Positions 11,812-24,043 of a stretch of 64,000 nt of DNA are shown here, one piece after another; the first letter of the stretch is position 1; every line of letters begins with the position of its first letter. Source of the DNA: Dipteronia dyeriana (taxonomy: Eukaryota > Streptophyta > Magnoliopsida > Sapindales > Sapindaceae); NCBI GenBank assembly GCA_032871835.1, contig CM065303.1, forward strand, positions 53,792,597 through 53,856,596, in the 5' to 3' direction. A program made the translations under genes and the position numbers. The notes under the pieces were generated by a model. The model saw nothing but the letters and a program-made list of their open reading frames with translations. It did no database searches and was not told the origin of the DNA.

Positions 11812-13270
11812 GTGAAATCTAGTTTAATACCTCTAATTTGACCTATTACATAAACTGATCCCTCTAGTTTTAGTGTTATCTTAATAGGTCCTTCATGTTA
11901 CCAAAAAAACTGTATTTTTATCCCTACCGTTAGATTCTGTTAGGGTTTTCAATGATTCCATCAAAGATAAAAGGGTAAAAATATACCTTATACAATTAAT
12001 AGTACATTAATAATTGAATAATAAAAAAATAATTAAACAAACAGAAAAATAAAATAAAATAAAATAAAAAAGAATTAAAGTTGATTTACTAAAAAATCTA
12101 ATATTAATAAAAAAACCAGATTTCAAAATTAAAAATCTCTTTCTCTCTCTCTAAAACTCTTTCTCACATATGACATCACATTAAAACTCTTTTTTTTTCA
12201 CTCACTCACAGATCTGAGATCATCTTAGATCTGATATCAGAACCCCCACCACCATCGAATTAAAGCTTCTTCTTTAAGTGGGGAATTTGGTTTTAACAAA
12301 ACCAGATCTGGAAAATTCCTCTCCCCATTCACTCTCTCAACACCAATGGCCATTATCTACAACTAACATAAATCACTACTTCAATAAAACTAGATTCGCT
12401 CCAACACCATCGACCATCATTAGGGACGGGGACGGGGACGGGGTGGGGGGAGAGAAAGAGAGATAGAGAGGGAAACAAGAGATAGAAGAGAGAGAAATGA
12501 GAAATCGAGTTGAGCTGTCGTGATCAGGGAAGAGGATCATGAAGATCAGACGGTGAGGACGTCGTAGATCGTGGAGATCAAATGTAATATCAGTCACTCC
12601 AACACCAAATGGCCATTGTCGTCGCCGTTGATGATCTCGGATTCACGGTCTCTTTTTTCTCTCTTTTTGTTCTCGATCTCTCTCTTTTTTCTCAATCTCT
12701 CTCTAATGATGGTTGATGATGAAGATGGAATGAGCGGCGTTTTACTCTTCTCTCTCTCTGGTGATGGTTGGGTTTTGATAAGTATTTTATATTGGGTGTT
12801 TAAATTTGCCAATAATGGATTGAATCTGGGTTATATGGGTTGGGGTTGGATAGAATGAAAGATGAAGGATCTGGGTTTTTTTTTAATTGTGGTGACCAGA
12901 TTGGATCTTTTACCAATCCATTTTTTTATTTTTATTTTTATTTTTAAAAAATTATGGAGAGATCCAGATTTGATATCCTCCGTCCATCTCATGAGATGGA
13001 TGGCTGAAATTCCACCAAATCCATATTTAAAAATATTTTTTTTACTTACATTTGTTGTTATTTTATTTTTAAAAAAATAATTAGTATAAGGGTAAAATTA
13101 GAGGGCATTAGGGTCTTTTAACTGGTATCATAAATAATTAGGGACAGTAGGGTCATTTGACCCTCTGACCATATCAGAAAGCACTTTAGCAACGGAAATC
13201 GTTACATAAGTATTAAAGAAGACACTACTGAAACTAGAGGTAAAACTAAAGAGATTAAAATGGATTTCTC
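11812..13270. mobile_element. Long-TIR element (probable MULE), about 1.46 kb
   Basis: The left end (GTGAAATCTAGTTTAATACC ... CCCTCTAGTTTTAGTGTTAT) matches the complement of the right end (GAGAAATCCATTTTAATCTC ... ACCTCTAGTTTCAGTAGTGT) across about 90 bp. The target duplication cannot be fixed because the flanks are poly(A). The interior has CT/GA tracts, a GGGGAC repeat (12425-12450) and 60-95-codon frames that I do not regard as genes. The design resembles the elements at 9674 and 38612. Confidence 0.6.
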
Positions 13271-13491
13271 CGAGAAAAAAAAATTACTGGACCCGGATAT
13301 TAATAGCAAAAGATAAAAAGATACCTAATTAAAATTTTAATATCCAAAAGATGAAAAGATACCGAATTAATTTTTCAATCAAAACCTGCAAGATTTCAAT
13401 GAAGAGTTCTCGGATATATCTTATTAGAGATCCCACACGTGAATAATTGGATATAAATATCATGGAGTAAAAGCATTTTTTTTTTTAATTA

Positions 13492-14150
13492 GGGTGGCTC
13501 TATTGTCTCCCCACATCCATTTTTTTATAATAAATAACAGAATTAGTTTTATACCCATTTAACATAAATCAATATTCTTCTTTCTCATCGGCAGCAACTA
13601 GTGTATATATATTCCTCCTTCAAAGCTCAAAATCATACAAAGGAATCACTAGAAGGAAGTATGGTTATTTCATAAAAAATAAAAAATAAAAATTTGTCCT
13701 TGGTATTATTCTGAGCCATTTAAGAACAACCAAACCTAGAAACAATTTTACACACTTCTACTTAATAATCACGTAGAATGCAGAGTAAATTATTATCAAT
13801 TAATTTGAAGAAAAAAAACAAACAATTCCCGGGTGAAGTGAAGAGTTACAAACACACAAAAAGATGGCTTTTTCCTTCTTCGTTGTTGATGTGTTGTTGT
13901 GGGACAATTATTTGTTTCATTATTATTAATGTTTCAAAATAATAGCCATTCCTCACTCTAGTAATGTCTTAACATGATTTTGAGTATTGAATTATGAAGG
14001 AATTTTCCCCGGTTGTGCCTGATGAGGAAGAAATGAAAGATTTATGTTATTTTGGTATAAAAATAATTTTGCTATAGCTTATTTTAGTTTTAAAATATTT
14101 TAATAAAATATGGGTGTGGAGACATTTTATGAGCAGCAATAGAATCACCC
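13492..14150. mobile_element. MULE-type MITE, 659 bp, TSD TTTTAATTA
   Basis: The left terminus GGGTGGCTCTATTG and the complement of the right terminus GGGTGATTCTATTG are inverted relatives, and inner parts (CTCCCCACATCCAT / CTCCACACCCAT) also pair. A perfect 9-bp duplication TTTTAATTA lies at 13483-13491 and 14151-14159. Non-coding. Confidence 0.72.
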
Positions 14151-14225
14151 TTTTAATTATTATTTTTTGTAGTAGTCACCCTTTTAGTTATTTCAATATT
14201 TCAATATTAGAGATGAGTCATAACT

Positions 14226-14945
14226 AGAGATGGTCATTTTATCCCGGGGCCCCGAACCCCCGCTCTCCCATCCCCATTTGGGGGATTTTTTTGGGGGTGA
14301 AATGGGGGAGGGGGGGGGGAGGGGAGGGGAGGGGGGGGGGGGGGGATGGGGATGACTTTTAACCCCAAATTTAAATGGGGTTGGGGATGGGAGGACCCGT
14401 CCCCATCCTCATTTCCCCATTTCCCCAACAAATTCCTTAAAATGGGGATGGGGTTGGGGTTAAGTGCCCTCATCCCCATTTTCCAATTTCTCTCAAATAT
14501 TATAATATTATATAAAAAATATATTAATATATATTTTTATTATATTTTCAATATTTTTATTATTTTTATTTTATTAACTATATATACATATTTATAAACT
14601 ATAACTTAAATTACACACCAAGTAATCTAACTATATTTACATATTGATTTTCTTGTTAAATTACACACCAAGCAAGCTCCATATAATTTATTAACATATT
14701 TTACTAACTATATATACATATTAAACAACTTAACTTTCATTTCAATTTGTATGTGATGTTATTTTGTATTTGAATTTATTGAATTGTGAATTTATGTGTT
14801 TCTTTAATATGTAATTTTTACTGATACGGGGAAAATGGGGGAATGAGGAAACGGGAAAAAATGAGGGAAATGGGAAAATGGGGATGGGGATGGGGATGGG
14901 GGGATGGGGATGGGGACCCCCCCCCCCCCCCCCCCCCCCCCCCAA
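14226..14945. repeat. GGGGATGGGGATGG-type G/C-rich repeat with homopolymer runs
   Basis: Strand-asymmetric repeats of GGGGATGGGGAT type occupy 14226-14480 and 14825-14916. They include a 15-base G run at 14331-14345 and a 27-base C run at 14917-14943. Similar (GGGGAT)n subterminal repeats occur in non-autonomous hAT-like plant elements. The left edge TAGAGATGGTCATTTTATCC could be a terminus, but its inverted partner is missing at the C run. Open frames here are low-complexity artefacts. The exact run lengths may be sequencing or assembly errors. Confidence 0.5.
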
Positions 14946-15214
14946 ATTCTCGATATAAATGTGAGAGACTTAACGGTGAGTCAATCTGAAATCGGGGGTA
15001 GACTCACCTTAGAACGACCTCAATTTGTTTTTAAAGAAATTTCCATTCCAGTAATGGTAGTGATATGGTGAAAGGTTCAAATTCGACTGTATTCATTTTT
15101 CAAGCAAAATGAATATTTTTTTTAAAAAAAATATCTTGTAATTTTAATAATTTTTTTTTCTTTTTTACTTTACCATTTTTTCCAATTCCTTTCTCAAATT
15201 TTTCGAGGTTTTTT

Positions 15215-15295
15215 TTTTAAGAGTAGAAGGACTCAAATCCATAACTTTGGGTGTAGGTGTGAGAAATTTACCACCGAACCAACCTCATCTTATTA
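15215..15295 (-). repeat. tRNA-derived SINE fragment, copy 2
   Basis: Read on the minus strand: ATGAGGTTGGTTCGGTGGTA as A box and AAAGTTATGGATTTGAGTCC as B box, matching the copy at 2765-2850 in order and spacing. A poly(T)-flanked tail on the plus-strand left side (15208-15219) fits the SINE 3' A-rich end. Confidence 0.62.
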
Positions 15296-17690
15296 ATATC
15301 ATTCTTGCTTTAATTTCTTTTTTAATGTAAGTGTTATATTTGTTTCATTTTATCTGAACTTTATTATACCATCGATTTTTCTTTATATATAAAAGAAACC
15401 TATTTATTTAAATAATTTTTTTATAATTGTTGTTTTGTTCAACTGACAACATCTGTTAAAATTCATGCAACATCCACTGTTTGGAATTAAAACTGTTGAA
15501 ACTGCTGATATTGTATGGAAGTGACGAGAAAGCAAGTGTGAACCTGGCCTACTTTTGTTGCTGTAAAGCTTGGGCAATCAATTTCTTTTGTTCTTTGCTT
15601 GCGAAGTTGCGTTCCCATTCCTTCAACAAAATTCCTTCGAAGCTTCCGTCGTTATTTCGTTTTTCCTTTCCAGTTGAAGATCGACCCCACTCACATTCTA
15701 ATCATTTTATTTATTAAACAAAAAAAAAAGCCAACAAAGATTCTTCCCAACCACGCAATTAAGTTTGAGGAGAAAAGCAGCCGTTTACAACCGTAATTAA
15801 CGAATAGGTGCCAATAATGTTAACAATAAATATGATTTATACAAAGGATGGCAATTATAACAGCATCCGTGGGAAGTCCTCGCCCATCCGAACACGGCTC
15901 GATTGGGTTTGGATTTGGTAGATCTAAAAACGAAGTAGGTTTGGGTGCAAAATTTAAACTCGGAACGGATTCAGGTGTAGATAAAACAATTAAATGCTCA
16001 TCAACCATTATTTTCCAAATGTGTACCATTACGTGCACATTTGAATCATATGAGAAAGATATAGTAACCTCCTAAGCGATAGAAATAGAAACTAACAAGC
16101 GATTAGATCGAATAAACTCAATCCAATCTTATTCAAATTCACAATTCTCTACTTACATAAATCTAAAAAGATAAATATTTGTGAGTCTCTAATAAGAGAT
16201 TTATTATTTTAATTTCGTTAATAATCTTATTGAAATAAAACCGATTTTTATGAATTTTGATATTAATTTTTTATGGATGATAAGTTTATTGAAATGTACC
16301 TATTAATAAAATTCAGAATTTTTTCAAGCACTAAAATTATTTCTTCTGATTGTGTTAAATATGAAGGTATCGGAAAAATGAACGAACTATAGGAAAATTC
16401 AGGAAAAATAGTTATAACACTTGAAAAAATCCCATATTTTTATCATAGATAGATTTCAATAATCTTATTATAAAAAAAAATCATATCAAAATTCATAAAA
16501 ATTGATATTATTTCATCAAGATCGTTACATAAATTAAAATGAAAGATTCTTTATGAGTGACTCACTCAGATAAATACATAATTTTTATCTTATACTCTTG
16601 CATATAACACCCACGTAACTGGTGAAAAATGAAAGAGTAGTGCTGGATAACCCAAAAATTTAATTCAAATTCCAACCCAAATGATGTGGCAAGTGAGTTG
16701 TCATTACCACACAAACATGGGATGATGTGGTTAATGAAAAAATCACTTACCACATTATTTGAGTTGAAATTTAGACTAAATTTTTTGATTGACTAGCATT
16801 AGTGAAAATGAAAAGATATATACATTTTTTTTTTAACTTATGGTTTTGCACATAACACCCAAATTGATGAAAAATGACAAGGGAGTCAACCAGGGTGGAG
16901 CAATAAATTCAAGTTGGGGCCTTTATACAAAAATTAAAATTTTTGGGGGACTAAAGTGAAAAAGGTTTAAAATTTAGTAATAACTTTACTAAATTTAGTG
17001 TGTATATATATAAACCGCGAATTATAACCTTAAAAAAAATGAGTCGGTGAATTGATTTGGTATGTATATACATAAACTAAGTTTTCAAATCTGAATAATT
17101 TCTCAAATTTTAGTTAATATTAAACTAATTAGTGCAATTTTTACGATATAAAGATGCTAATTATTTTGGTTATAATGTTACGAGCAATATAAAATATATT
17201 TGTTCTTATTAAAAAAAAACGTTCAAAATGTTATTGGATATAGGAATGGATTACTGTATTTGTCGACACGTCCGCGTTTGAAAAACGAAGATCTTTTCAT
17301 AAACAGAATTCATAAACTGAAAACAATATATATTTTAGTAATCTACTTTGTATGATTCTCATCCTTTTTCTAGTTCCTAAAAATTTAGTAAACGTTGTAA
17401 CTTGACTATGATTCATCTTCATTCTCGATTAGTAAACGCTCATGAATGTGATAAAAGTTCAAATTTTACATTCTTTGTTTTCTTATGGTAATATTAAATT
17501 GATTTGTATAGTTGAACATATTTCCATTCTCAAATGTTAACCATGGTTTTTAATACTTGATGAACATTACATTTTTGTTAAGAAAAAATATACTTCTTTT
17601 GGAGAATACATAAAGAAATTTATTATGTTGTATGTTAAAATTATTTTTTGAAAAATAATGCTATTTATATTCAAAAGAAGTATAATGGAT
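15296..17690. other. AT-rich intergenic stretch with one decayed repeat
   Basis: No gene could be supported. At 15847-15990 there is a GGATGGCAATTATAAC start followed by CCCGAAC/GGTTTGGATTTGG words typical of low-complexity ends of non-autonomous hAT-like elements, heavily decayed. Two related segments at about 16590-16640 and 16845-16880 share CATAACACCCA and GATGAAAAATGA words. Short ORFs here are not taken as genes. Confidence 0.5.
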
Positions 17691-17694
17691 GTAT

Positions 17695-18370
17695 TTGGAT
17701 AATTTTAATCTGCCTAAAACGTCAGCACAAACTGGAACTAGACATCCACATCGTTAGATTATGTCAACAAAAGACGCGTTGCAGCACCATGTGCAGAAGC
17801 AACCCTAGACCATCATACATGTTCTTCAACACGTGAACCAAATAGCCTAAACTTGTGGTAGCTTGCTAAAGCAACCTCATGCGATGAGCAGAACATACTC
17901 GCCATAGAAGAGATATTCGTGGAATACAACATCTTTGGCAAATCGCTAGCAAATTGGAATCTCACGAAGACCGGTCCGAAATAAGGAAAGACAAGCATCG
18001 TCATAATGAAAAGAAAGATGCAATCCTAGAAATTTGGAGGAATGACTTCTACAAGGAAATAATTCTCTATACTGGACATAAAGATCACCAAGATACAATC
18101 TTCCCAGGATCTCGAGTCAACACAGGATTTTGCTTAAAAGACAAGAATTAGGGCAACACCCTGGTTCCCCTATAAATGCATATCATAGGCAAAAGAAAAA
18201 GAGAGAGCAAAACAATACTAGAGAGATGACATTTAAACCTGTAATTGTAATCACTTTTTACATAGTGAATACTTTCCTCTTATCGTTACGATGACCATGG
18301 TTTTTTCTCTGCATTAGGGTTTTCCATGTATAAAACTCTAGTGTTTTTTATTTTCTTTACTCATTTTTTT
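17695..18370 (+). repeat. Probable LTR of a Ty3/gypsy element
   Basis: This segment precedes the pol fragment at 18786-19440 in the same orientation. It has a TATA-type core (CCCCTATAAATGCATATC at 18168-18185), a purine-rich leader, and a 3' part TTTTTACATAGTGAATACTT..CTCTGCATTAGGGTTTTCC like the R-U5 region of Tat-lineage LTRs. The ends are not defined and there is no partner LTR. Confidence 0.4.
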
Positions 18371-18785
18371 ATTTTTCATTACATTATATATCAAGGAGGT
18401 GATTTAATTACAGGCTTGCCAAACAATTTAAGCATTGACTTGCCTATATGTCTTTGTTGGTAACTAGTTCACATACGAATCAAAAAGCACAGTCAACAAT
18501 TGATGCTAGAAGAAGAGGATTTTTTAGCATAAACTTCGAGAAACCCTTGTGCATTTAAAAAAAAACATCCAAGAAGAGCAAAATTGGAACGACAGTTGCC
18601 CCTGTTCTCCCTAAAGGCTTCCCAAGGGCAACGGTAAGGAAACGATTGTGGAAATTGAAGAAGTTTCAAATGAATTCGAATTCAAATCTGGAGAGGCATC
18701 AAAAGAGGGAAGCAACGAGGAGCCAACATAAGAAATTATCTTGGATCAATCTTAACCCACAAAGACACTCAAGCTTGGGGTAGGA

Positions 18786-19440
18786 ATGGTGACTCAGGTT
18801 AAAACCGATTTGACAGCTTTGCTACGAGAATATCAAGATATGTTCGTCTAGAGCCATAAAGATATGCGAGGGATCGACACACGCGTCATTTCACATTATC
18901 TGGTGTTAAATGTGAACATAAGCCTGTTGTCCAGAAACATAAGCTTGTTGTCCAGAAACAACGTATAAAAGAAGAAATGGGGAAGTTGTTGGCAACTGGT
19001 TTCATCAGTGAAGTCAAATACCCAAAGTGGATCACAAATTTCATGCTTGTAAAAAAGAATAACAAACAGTGGTGGATGTGTGTGGATTTCACAGACCTCA
19101 ACAAGACGTGCCCTAAAAATAGCTTCTTATTCCCAAAATTGACTAGATGGTAAGCACAATTGGCTGGTCATGCGCTCCTTAGTTTTATTGATGTCTACTC
19201 AGGGTACAATCAGATTAAGATGTATGGCCCAGATGAAGAGAAAAGGTCTTTCACCATCGACTAGGGGTTGTACTATTATACAATCATGCTTATGCTTTTT
19301 GGGTTGAAAAACATCGGAGCCACCGACCAACGTTTGATCAATAAAATTTTTGTAAAACAAATTGGGAAGACAATTGAGGTATACATGGATGACACGGTGA
19401 CAAAAGGCAAGGAAGCAGACAACCATGCCATGACCTGTGG
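18786..19440 (+). pseudogene. Decayed Ty3/gypsy (Tat-lineage-like) reverse transcriptase fragment
   Basis: Translation in frame from 18786 gives TDLTALLREYQDMF, then a stop (TAG 18849-18851), SHKDMRGID, then IKEEMGKLLATGFISEVKYP, VCVDF-like MCVDFTDLN, FIDVYSGYNQIKM, GLKNIGATDQRLINK and EVYMDDTVTKGKE. These match, in order, the region before RT and RT motifs through the catalytic box, here YMDD. Further stops occur after LTRW and after FTID, and the reading frame slips once near 19285. A 24-bp tandem duplication (AAGCCTGTTGTCCAGAAAC words) lies at 18918-18960. The element is dead, and no gag, integrase or RNase H remains next to it. Confidence 0.85.
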
Positions 19441-19493
19441 GAGACCTTTGACGTGTGAAAATCCAATTACACGGTTAATAGACAATAAGCCAA

Positions 19494-22125
19494 CTTAGAG
19501 GGGGGTGAATATATTTTTACCTACATTCTTTCCCTTTGAACAAATATTAGATATCCGGATATTCGTATCTCTAGATTGTTTGGTACCATAACTCAATCAC
19601 ATATATCTTGTGAAAGCACAGAGACTAAGGCACTCAAGTAACCACACTTAGTCTATTATACAAATGTGGGATTCAAATAGATTTATACATATACTATAAT
19701 TGAATTAATCAAACTAAAATCAACATATACAAATATATTAAATGAAAAATATACAAGAACAAGTAAAAATATAAGATATTGCAATATCCTTTCAAGCTCA
19801 AATGTACAACTTGCTTACAAATCACAATGTATATTAAATTAAGTACAACAACATAAAATTTAAAGAGTTTGAGTATGAGAAGATTGGACACAAAGGTTTA
19901 CGTGGTAAAACCTCCAAAGGGAAAACATACACATGTTGAATCCTTTACCACCATAACACTATTCATGACTAGTTGAATATATGTACACCCTCAAGCGATT
20001 CTACATGATCGTATTGGCAAGTGCCACACTATTTTACCCGTAGACCTTTTACTAATGGAAGCTTGCAACACACAACCTAGACTAATCCAAGTCTTATTGA
20101 GATTTTAATCCTTTTAAAAGGCTTGATCTATGTGTCCAAAATGATAATATGCAACATATAATATGTGATCAATACATCCTATGAAAACTTGACTACAATT
20201 AAACACAAATCAAACCATAATCTAGTTTAAACTAAGCTAGATGCATTTAAAGTAAAATCAAATACCTAGCTCTAAGATAAAGCTAGAAAACACGTTAAGC
20301 TCATAATCAAAAGATAATCTAGCATAATAATGAGAACAATACCACCAATTTATGTACGTTCAAGTCATAAAGCTATTCAAGTCATAAAACTAATATGTAA
20401 CAAATACGGATTCATACAAGATAAATCTAAACAAGTGTGATTTTATAGAATACCTTGAAAATGTGAAGTAGCCTCCAACAAAACTAGAGTATATCACTCT
20501 ACGAATTGAATAATTGACTGTAAGAATGATTGGGCTTGGTAGAGATCTAAAAAAAAATCACTGTCTTTGAATCACTAAAATCGGAGTTCGTATGAGTGAG
20601 AAATCAAAGATTGAAGATATGAGAAAATTTTGGAATATTCCTAGAAATTTCAGCATATATGAAGGACAAGTGCCCTTGGCATGAGGGACCTCACGCCAAG
20701 GCCTTGCCTCACACGCCCTTTTCCCTTATGAGCATGAGCATGCTCACACCAAGGCTTAAACATTCATATGGGCAGCACACATGCGTTGGTGTGGGCTGAC
20801 TCAAGCTGAGGCACGGTCCTCACGCCGAGAACAATTTCGATCCCGACTTTTTAAAAACCAAATCCAGGCAATCTATAGACTCCAAAATCGATCCCGATCT
20901 TCGACCAAAACTAGGAATGTCCCAACGGTCTTGGAGAATATCTGAAACCACTTCGAATTTTCTAAAATACCCTGAATCATAAAGTAACTCAGAAAGGCTC
21001 GAAAACACTCGAAAACACTTGTGTGATATGCCGAATCGCTACTATCTCAACTTGGAAAAAAACCTAACATAGTTGAACCTATACAAATGGAAAAATGTCA
21101 GGAAAATAATTTCAATGATGGGATATCCAACTGACAAAGAAAATCAAACATGAAAACCAAACATAAAAAATGCACAAACACATTCAAGTATGCTATTCCA
21201 TAATTCTAATTCCTGGAACATGTTCAACTAGGAATATTTACAGACTAATTCATTAACATACGAAATGTGAACGTGAATGCTACATAGAATTTGCACAACG
21301 ATTGACGCAGTGGAAAATACTAAAGAAATAGACCAACGTCTAATTTCTATGAAAACTGGAATCCACCAGAAAAATGAAGAGAATACTTCTGAAATTTTAT
21401 TCAATAATGAACTGCTGAGCCTTTCGGCTTACAAGGCTATTTAAAATAAAAATCATAACCCGAATCCTTGTTGGACAAGAAACAGGATTACATATTAAAA
21501 GCTGTCAAAAATAGCGAAAACTGTCTAAAATAGCAAAATTACAAAAGTTACGGAAATAAAAGATACTAATGACCCTAAACAAGCTGTAATTAACGGTAGG
21601 CAATTCTGGCTTATCAAAGTCAACTTATGACTAAAAAGGAAATTTCTCAAAAATGAAAGGACTGCAATTTTGGGGCCTAAATGATGGAATTTGGTCAAAA
21701 AAGGTCGTGTCTCAACACCGAATGTGTGGATTTCAGAAGATCTCGTCGATTCCCTTCAATTAAAGTCATTTATTCTTGGATTTAGGATGGTCCCACAAAG
21801 CCATGTAGGGCTCAGCCACTTGTTTTACATCAACGATATAGAGACACAAATGCATAATATGTGTGTGTGTGTGTGTGTGTGCACCTATAGCCTTGCAAGA
21901 GGTTAAGGTCTCAATTTTACCTTAACTTGATGATGAAGTAGCTCCTCTTGAAGATTGGCCAACTCTAAAAGTCGCCATTCTCTCAAAAACTCGGAATCAC
22001 ACAAACCATTTAGACACCTAAACCATTACAAGTAAAAAGCGTTTTGATACAGAATTTTGCCAACACTAAACATAAACCTAACAATACCCCCCTTTGGTTT
22101 ATTCTATGGCAAAACCTTATACAAA
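19494..22125 (+). repeat. Arm/core repeat family, copy B, carrying a nested LTR
   Basis: Copy B starts at TTAGAGGGGGGTGAATA and ends near CCCTTTGGTTTATTCTATGG. Blocks shared with copies A and C in the same order are GTGGTAAAACCTCCAAAGGG (19902), TAGACCTTTTACTAATGG, TGTGTGTGCACCTATAG (21870) and TTACCTTAACTTGATGATG. The core at about 20670-20830 is GC-richer, with reiterated TGAGCATGAGCATGC, CACGCCAAGGC and TGTGGGCTGACTC words. It abuts the decayed gypsy fragment. A separate LTR-like segment interrupts the right half. Confidence 0.55.
21240..21695 (-). repeat. Probable solo LTR, minus strand, nested in copy B
   Basis: On the minus strand the segment reads ATTTTAAATAGCCTTGTAAG, CCGAAAGGCTCAGCAGTTC, ATTGAATAAAATTTCAG and GGTGGATTCCAGTTTTC. 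That is a TATA-like core, leader and poly(A) signal in the order of plant LTRs. No internal region or partner LTR is present. Boundaries are approximate. Confidence 0.45.
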
Positions 22126-23695
22126 AATAACTACAAAGAAAAACAAATATTTGATTGCAAATCTCTTCCTCACATTACAAAGAGATACGATCCTAATCTA
22201 ATCTTCAACATAGGAACTTCTTCTTTTATCTTCTAAAGTGCCTGAAAATGTTAACTTATGCACAAGATATATTCAAGAGAATAGATGGCAATATAATGTG
22301 ATCAAGCACAATCACACATGAAAAAAAAATAGTGAGCACAAATTAACGTCTCCAAAATTCTACCGAAGAAAAATGAAATATTGGTAAAACTTAGTACAAG
22401 TATAAATTAAATTCTGTAAGTTTGATATCCAAACATAAAACAAGCCGGAAACATAAATTTTATGGCAAAAGAAAAAAAATCATCATTTTCCACTCAACTG
22501 CTAGGGATGAAATAAAAATGTGAGCAAAGAAATATGGTCATTACATTCAATCAAAAAATCAAAACAAAAAAGAGATATATTTTTCAGTAATTACCGTCAA
22601 CTCAAAAAATCAAGCCTCGACATCAACATTAATAAAGAAAGAGGTAAAGTAAAATAACAAAATATAAAGAAAAAATATACCAATTGAAAAACTCTCTAAC
22701 GATATCCTTAAAAAGATATATAAAAGTCTACATATATAAAAAAACATACATTATTCAAATAAACTTCAATGTAAGAATCTCGAATTTGAATTTTTGACTC
22801 TAAAAATAAGTACAAAAAAAAAACTCTAAAAAATTGAAATCAAGAGAAGCTTACATTTCCTATCAAGATAGATTTTTTTTTTCAAGGCTGCATCAAACAA
22901 TTGGAATTTTATCAAAAAGTTAGTATGCACACTTACAAATATTTGCATGTACTATGGAAATCTAAGAACAACGCCTATAAATCGTGAAATAATCATTATG
23001 GATTCCTTATAAAAATGTTAAACAAATTAAACTTTAGAAATATCCCTAAAACAATATATAAAATTTCTCATAAAAAAATTCATATCTTATTCAAATAAAC
23101 TTTCAATATATAAAGCTCGAATTTGAGATCCCGACTCAGAAAAACAAGTAGACTAAAACAAATACTAAAACAAATTAAATTATCAACTATCAATTTAAAA
23201 AATACAAACATGAAAGGATTATATAATATATACTCTGAAATTATAATATATAAAAACCTTAGAAACATATAAATGTTTTCTACAATTTTGGTGACTTCTT
23301 CGGAAAATCACGGTATTAAATAGAAAAATATTTTCAAGAAGAAGGGAAATAAAGAGAAAATCTAGATAGTTGTACCGAGAGATAAAGGGAGAACCAAGAG
23401 ACATGAAGATGAGATAAGAACCAAAAGTACGTGAAGATGAGATAACAATAAAAAAATCACACACACACGTACCATGACTTTAGTGTTTTTTTTCTTCAAA
23501 AAAATAAAATTAAATATTTATGATACCTTTTAAAAACCTCATATCTTTTTTGTAAAATAACTTAGTTATAATTTAAATATATTTTTATACTTACAAAAAA
23601 GTATAGTTTTTTTCTAATAATAATGATTTTAAGATAATATTATATATATTCCTTAAAAAGAATCCTTTAATCAATCACTTAATAAAATAAATATA
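22126..23695. other. AT-rich stretch with a degenerate direct repeat
   Basis: Segments 22690-22810 and 23035-23150 are diverged direct copies about 345 bp apart, sharing TTATTCAAATAAACTT, CAATRTA and CTCGAATTTGA words. Nothing else is recognised, and the minus-strand open frames are AT-rich artefacts. Confidence 0.45.
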
Positions 23696-24043
23696 TTTTT
23701 TCCTTAAAGAGACCACTATTGAATAGTTGTGTCAAAAAAAAAAAGATTTTTTTCCTTATTATCTTTTCATAAAAGAAAGATCCTTTTTTACTTTTATTAG
23801 TGACATTTTTATAAGTCACAAAATAAAAATCTTTCCTTTTTTATATAGTAATTTTGTGACTAATTATACTAATTATCACAAATTATAAATTTTTTTAAGT
23901 AATTGTGACCATTTTTTTTAAGTCTAAATTTAACAAAACATAATGACGATTAATAAAATTTATCACGAAATAATATCTACAGTGGCACATTTAAAATTTG
24001 TCAAAAAAAAATGTGTCATTATAGGTCACTTTTTTGTAGTGTG
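23696..24043. mobile_element. CACTA (En/Spm-like) transposon end
   Basis: The segment ends in GGTCACTTTTTTGTAGTG, the complement of a CACTACAAAAAA terminus typical of CACTA elements. It is preceded by many GTGAC/GTCAC words and TTTAAGT/AAATT runs that look like subterminal repeats. The opposite end was not found, so the extent is unknown. Confidence 0.5.

Noticed and set aside
12278..12858. Short overlapping frames in the long-TIR element at 11812-13270
   Set aside because: Frames on both strands arise from CT/GA and GGGGAC tracts; no conserved motif and no splice or start support.
14234..14479. Pro- and Gly-rich open frames across the G/C tracts (also 14742-14945)
   Set aside because: Pure low-complexity artefacts of GGGGAT repeats and homopolymers.
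18786..19440. Second endogenous virus
   Set aside because: The RT fragment has Ty3/gypsy Tat-lineage features upstream and in the RT, with an LTR-like region on its 5' side and no viral movement or capsid motifs.
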